Below, piece after piece: positions 63,597 through 64,000 of a DNA stretch of 64,000 nt. The DNA is taken from assembly GCF_913062725.1 (NCBI RefSeq), contig NZ_CAJXWY010000003.1:1-64000 (forward strand), read 5' to 3'. The stretch's first letter is position 1, and each line of letters begins with the position of its first letter. The notes beneath the pieces were generated by a model. That model was not told where the DNA came from, did no database searches, and saw nothing but the letters and a program-made list of their open reading frames with translations. A program made the position numbers and the translations under genes. The DNA comes from an uncultured Thiohalocapsa sp. (GTDB lineage: Bacteria > Pseudomonadota > Gammaproteobacteria > Chromatiales > Chromatiaceae).

Positions 63597-64000
63597 ATGA
63601 GCGAGCGTGCTGCGCCAGCGAACCAGCGCCGGCCCGACCCATCGTCGCCGCCGGACTGCGACCTCGGCGGCCGCGGCGTGCTGGTGACCCGCCCGGCCGC
63701 CCAGGCCGAGGCGTTGTGTCGACTCGTCGCCGCCGCCGGCGGCGAGCCGGTGCCTTTCCCCACCATCGACATCCAGCCGACGGCCGACCCGGATGGCGCC
63801 GCCGCGCTGCTGACGGCCGGGTGGGACATCATCGTTTTCATCAGCCGCAACGCCGTGGAGCAGGCATTACAGCTCGCCCCGACGGCGCTGCGCTCACAGC
63901 GGGCACAGCTCGCCGCCGTGGGCCGTGCCACGGCCGAGGCCATGGAGCGCGCGGGACTCACGCCGTCGCTGGTGCCCGCGGCCGGCTTCGACAGCGAGGC
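63597..64000 (+). CDS. hemD: uroporphyrinogen-III synthase, truncated by window end
   Basis: The first 134 codons are visible. After a 22-residue polar extension the HemD fold begins at GRGVLVTRPAAQAEALCRLV, with FPTIDIQPT and DIIVFISRNAVEQAL typical of the family. HemD closes and inverts hydroxymethylbilane to uroporphyrinogen III, the next step after HemC. The gene runs off the right edge without a stop, so it is incomplete only because of the window. ATG 63597 lies 10 nt after hemC. Confidence 0.93.
   Translation, partial: MSERAAPANQRRPDPSSPPDCDLGGRGVLVTRPAAQAEALCRLVAAAGGEPVPFPTIDIQPTADPDGAAALLTAGWDIIVFISRNAVEQALQLAPTALRSQRAQLAAVGRATAEAMERAGLTPSLVPAAGFDSE

Overview
The window is GC-rich, almost fully coding DNA from a bacterium, most likely a sulfur-oxidising gammaproteobacterium (Chromatiales-like). 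This is inferred from the argH-algZ-algR-hemC-hemD order at the right end, which is the gammaproteobacterial (Pseudomonas-type) order, from soxY and soxZ, and from a complete bidirectional hydrogenase operon. No rRNA, tRNA, CRISPR array, insertion sequence or phage gene was recognised.

Layout. (1) 1-14.8 kb is a formate dehydrogenase (FDH) locus. The minus strand carries DUF3305, a DUF3306/4Fe-4S fusion, a TorD-like chaperone, a small Tat protein, the catalytic subunit fdhA (active-site Cys, not selenocysteine), fdhB, a small lipoprotein and the cytochrome b subunit. A divergent plus-strand operon holds moaA, fdhD, a helix-turn-helix/periplasmic-binding-like regulator, a DUF6505-like protein and an ankyrin protein. 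A Tat-exported Rieske protein follows on the minus strand. (2) 15.5-21.1 kb holds two metal-oxyanion ABC transporters in tandem: TupBCA (tungstate) and a FecCD-type system that resembles MolABC. (3) 21.1-26.1 kb has a gene-free, decayed-looking stretch, then glgA, zwf and an Old Yellow Enzyme. (4) 26.4-32.2 kb is hoxEFUYH plus hoxW on the minus strand, with a strong sigma70-type promoter. (5) 32.6-37.8 kb has pssA, then a cassette of a heptaheme cytochrome c, a membrane b-type cytochrome and an octaheme cytochrome c, preceded by a near-perfect FNR box. (6) 38-49.5 kb is housekeeping and accessory: arfB, two HAD phosphatases, apbE, hemF, soxY, soxZ, a BepA-like protease, a MoxR/VWA pair and a 65-residue protein. 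(7) 50-64 kb holds a PEP-mutase-family enzyme, a Sel1 protein, a NodIJ-type exporter, glgC, a Rap1a/Tai-like protein, thyA, sohB, a LysM coiled-coil protein, a MazG-like enzyme, argH, algZR, hemC and a truncated hemD.

How the parts connect. The first 21 kb reads as one functional module: periplasmic formate oxidation feeding the quinone pool, with its chaperones, cofactor synthesis and sulfuration (MoaA, FdhD), regulator, and dedicated uptake of tungstate or molybdate. The Hox hydrogenase exchanges electrons between H2 and NAD(H); zwf and glgA/glgC handle sugar carbon and reductant. The heptaheme/cytochrome b/octaheme cassette looks like a quinone-linked periplasmic electron-transfer complex with an unknown terminal substrate. 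It is the least explained and most interesting unit here.

Limits. All calls come from reading the sequence and from memory of protein families. No database search, structure prediction or statistics was run. Start codons were chosen from ribosome-binding-site context and family length and are flagged where doubtful.
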